DNA from: Ahaetulla prasina | Lineage: Eukaryota > Chordata > Lepidosauria > Squamata > Colubridae | Assembly (NCBI RefSeq): GCF_028640845.1 | Contig: NC_080539.1 | Span: 198,316,698-198,380,697, forward strand | Direction: 5' to 3' | Length of the DNA: 64,000 bases | Shown here: one piece after another, positions 62,830 to 64,000 of the stretch | Layout: every line of letters starts with the position of its first letter | Position numbering within the stretch: the first letter of the stretch is position 1 | Translations under genes and position numbers: made by a program | The notes under the pieces: model-generated | What the model saw: the letters and a program-made list of their open reading frames with translations, nothing else | Told to the model about the DNA's origin: nothing | Databases searched by the model: none

Positions 62830-63213
62830 CAGGTACTTCTCAAGTTACAACAGTTCATTTAGTAATATTTAGTAAGTGACAATAGCACTGAAAACCGTGA
62901 CTTATGAACGTTTCTCACACTTAAAGCCATTGCAGCATCCCGTGACCAAAATCTGGTTGCTTGTCAACTGGTATGTATTTATGACCGTTGCAGTGTCCTG
63001 CAGTCATTTGATCACTTTTTGCAACTTTCTGAGAAGCAAAGTCAATGGGGAAGCTGGATTCACTTAACAACCATGTTACTAATTTAATAACTGCAATGAT
63101 TCACTTAACAACAATTTTAAGGTCATAAAATGGGGCAAAATTTACTTAACAACTGTCTTGCTTAGTAACAGAAATTTTGGACTCAATTATGGTTATATGT
63201 TGACAACTACCTG
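62830..63213. mobile_element. Tigger-like MITE, CAGGTAGTCCTC family, complete
   Basis: A 384-bp element with ends CAGGTACTTCTCAAGTTACA and, reversed, CAGGTAGTTGTCAACATATA, flanked by TA. Its interior order is inverted relative to 1524. The snake CR1 tail begins immediately after it. Confidence 0.8.
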
Positions 63214-63214
63214 T

Positions 63215-63515
63215 AGAATAGAATAGAATAGAATAGAATAGAATAGAATTTTTTATTGGCCAAGTGTGATTGGACACACAAGGAATTTGTCTTGGTGCAT
63301 ATGCTCTCAGTGTACATAAAAAAAAAAAGATACGTTCATCAAGAATTCTAAGGTACAACACTTAATGATAGTTATAAGGTACAAATCAGCAATCAGGAAA
63401 CAATCAATATCAATATAAATTGTAAGGATACAGCAACAAAGCTACAGCCATACAGCCATAAGTGGAAGGAAATGGGTGATGGGAATGATGAGAAGAATAG
63501 TAGTACAGATTTACT
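63215..63515 (-). mobile_element. Snake CR1 3' end with (GAATA)n microsatellite, second copy
   Basis: (GAATA)n at 63215-63249 leads into TTTTTATTGGCCAAGTGTGA and TGGACACACAAGGAATTTGT, nearly the same as 37511 onward. It is 5'-truncated at a point shared with GGTGATGGGAATGATGAGAA. Confidence 0.8.
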
Positions 63516-64000
63516 ACACATTATACCCCAAATATGATTGTATCAAAAGATGATACTAGCCTACATAAATGTAGTAATGCTTTCATAACTCTATATGATA
63601 ATGTAGTTTATGTGAAAAACCAGTATTATATAGTTAAACAAGGGAGCTTGCCATATAAGCAGAAAATCAGATCTATTTTAAGCACCAACTATATTTCTAA
63701 TATCCCCAAATCTTATGAGTTCCTGGGAACTTTCGAAAAGAAAAAAGGTCTGTCAATATTTCTGTGCTGAACTTTAAATGCAGCTGCTGCTTCTATTACC
63801 TCAAAAGAAAATAGAGACTAGATGGCCAGGACTTAATTCAAAACTGGCAGATACTTTTCTTCATTGCTATTATTCAATCATTATTTTTCCTATACATATA
63901 TACTTTTATGTAAAGTTGTAAGCCAATTTCCACAGGCATAAGCATCCTGGTTCATCTTCGAGAAATAAGGGCAGAACTCCCTCTCTCCCTCTTCCTCTCT

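Larger units (their letters stand above)
51552..64000 (-). other. BMPR2 intron 1 (partial, at least 12.4 kb)
   Basis: Runs from the exon 2 acceptor to the window edge. It contains an L2-type 3' end, MITEs, SINEs, an ORF1-only LINE, a perfect palindrome and a snake CR1 end, listed separately. Nothing is recognised in 51560-52660, 53010-53830, 54520-55930, 56170-57110, 57420-58130, 59925-60950, 61070-61670, 62125-62430 and 63520-64000. No signal-peptide exon or promoter was found. Confidence 0.85.

Overview
The window is vertebrate nuclear DNA. It carries most of the BMPR2 gene (bone morphogenetic protein receptor type 2) on the minus strand. The repeats point to an advanced (colubroid) snake. 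They include CR1-type LINEs whose 3' end runs into a (GAATA)n microsatellite (the snake-specific CR1 subfamily known to seed AATAG repeats), L2/CR1-clade LINEs, tRNA-derived squamate SINEs, several families of hAT and Tigger-like MITEs, and an L1-like ORF1 element. The species assignment is an inference from repeat families, not from a search.

Layout. Positions 1-2330 hold a decayed L2-type LINE split by a MITE. From about 3190 to 9767 lies the probable long 3' UTR of BMPR2. The coding exons, read right to left, are exon 2 (51378-51551), 3 (49981-50160), 4 (29401-29502), 5 (28175-28266), 6 (27631-27861), 7 (25111-25225), 8 (22303-22463), 9 (17656-17803), 10 (16117-16253), 11 (14775-14947), 12 (12147-13426) and 13 (9768-10018, with the stop). 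All joins use GT/AG and keep one open frame. Exon 1 (signal peptide), the promoter and the 5' UTR are not in the window and must lie beyond 64000. Assuming a 76-nt coding exon 1 as in human, the protein would be about 1039 residues, against 1038 in human.

How the parts work together. Exons 2-3 make the ligand-binding three-finger ectodomain, exon 4 the membrane helix, exons 6-11 the serine/threonine kinase, and exons 12-13 the long regulatory tail that is unique to this type II receptor. All glycine-loop, lysine, HRD, DFG and APE motifs are present, so the gene looks functional.

The 20.5-kb intron 3 and the 12.4-kb or longer intron 1 hold most of the repeats. No other functional gene was recognised. 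The points most worth a second look are: an ORF1-only (half-LINE-like) retrotransposon with a 15-bp target duplication at 58150-59905; a perfect 40-bp inverted repeat at 62432-62517; a microRNA-precursor-like hairpin at 35170-35236; a 3.3-kb hAT-type insertion with a perfect 8-bp duplication and an internal ~230-bp fold-back; a hairpin-rich hAT element ending 31 bp from the exon 10 splice donor; and a probable shift of the exon 3/4 boundary relative to mammals.
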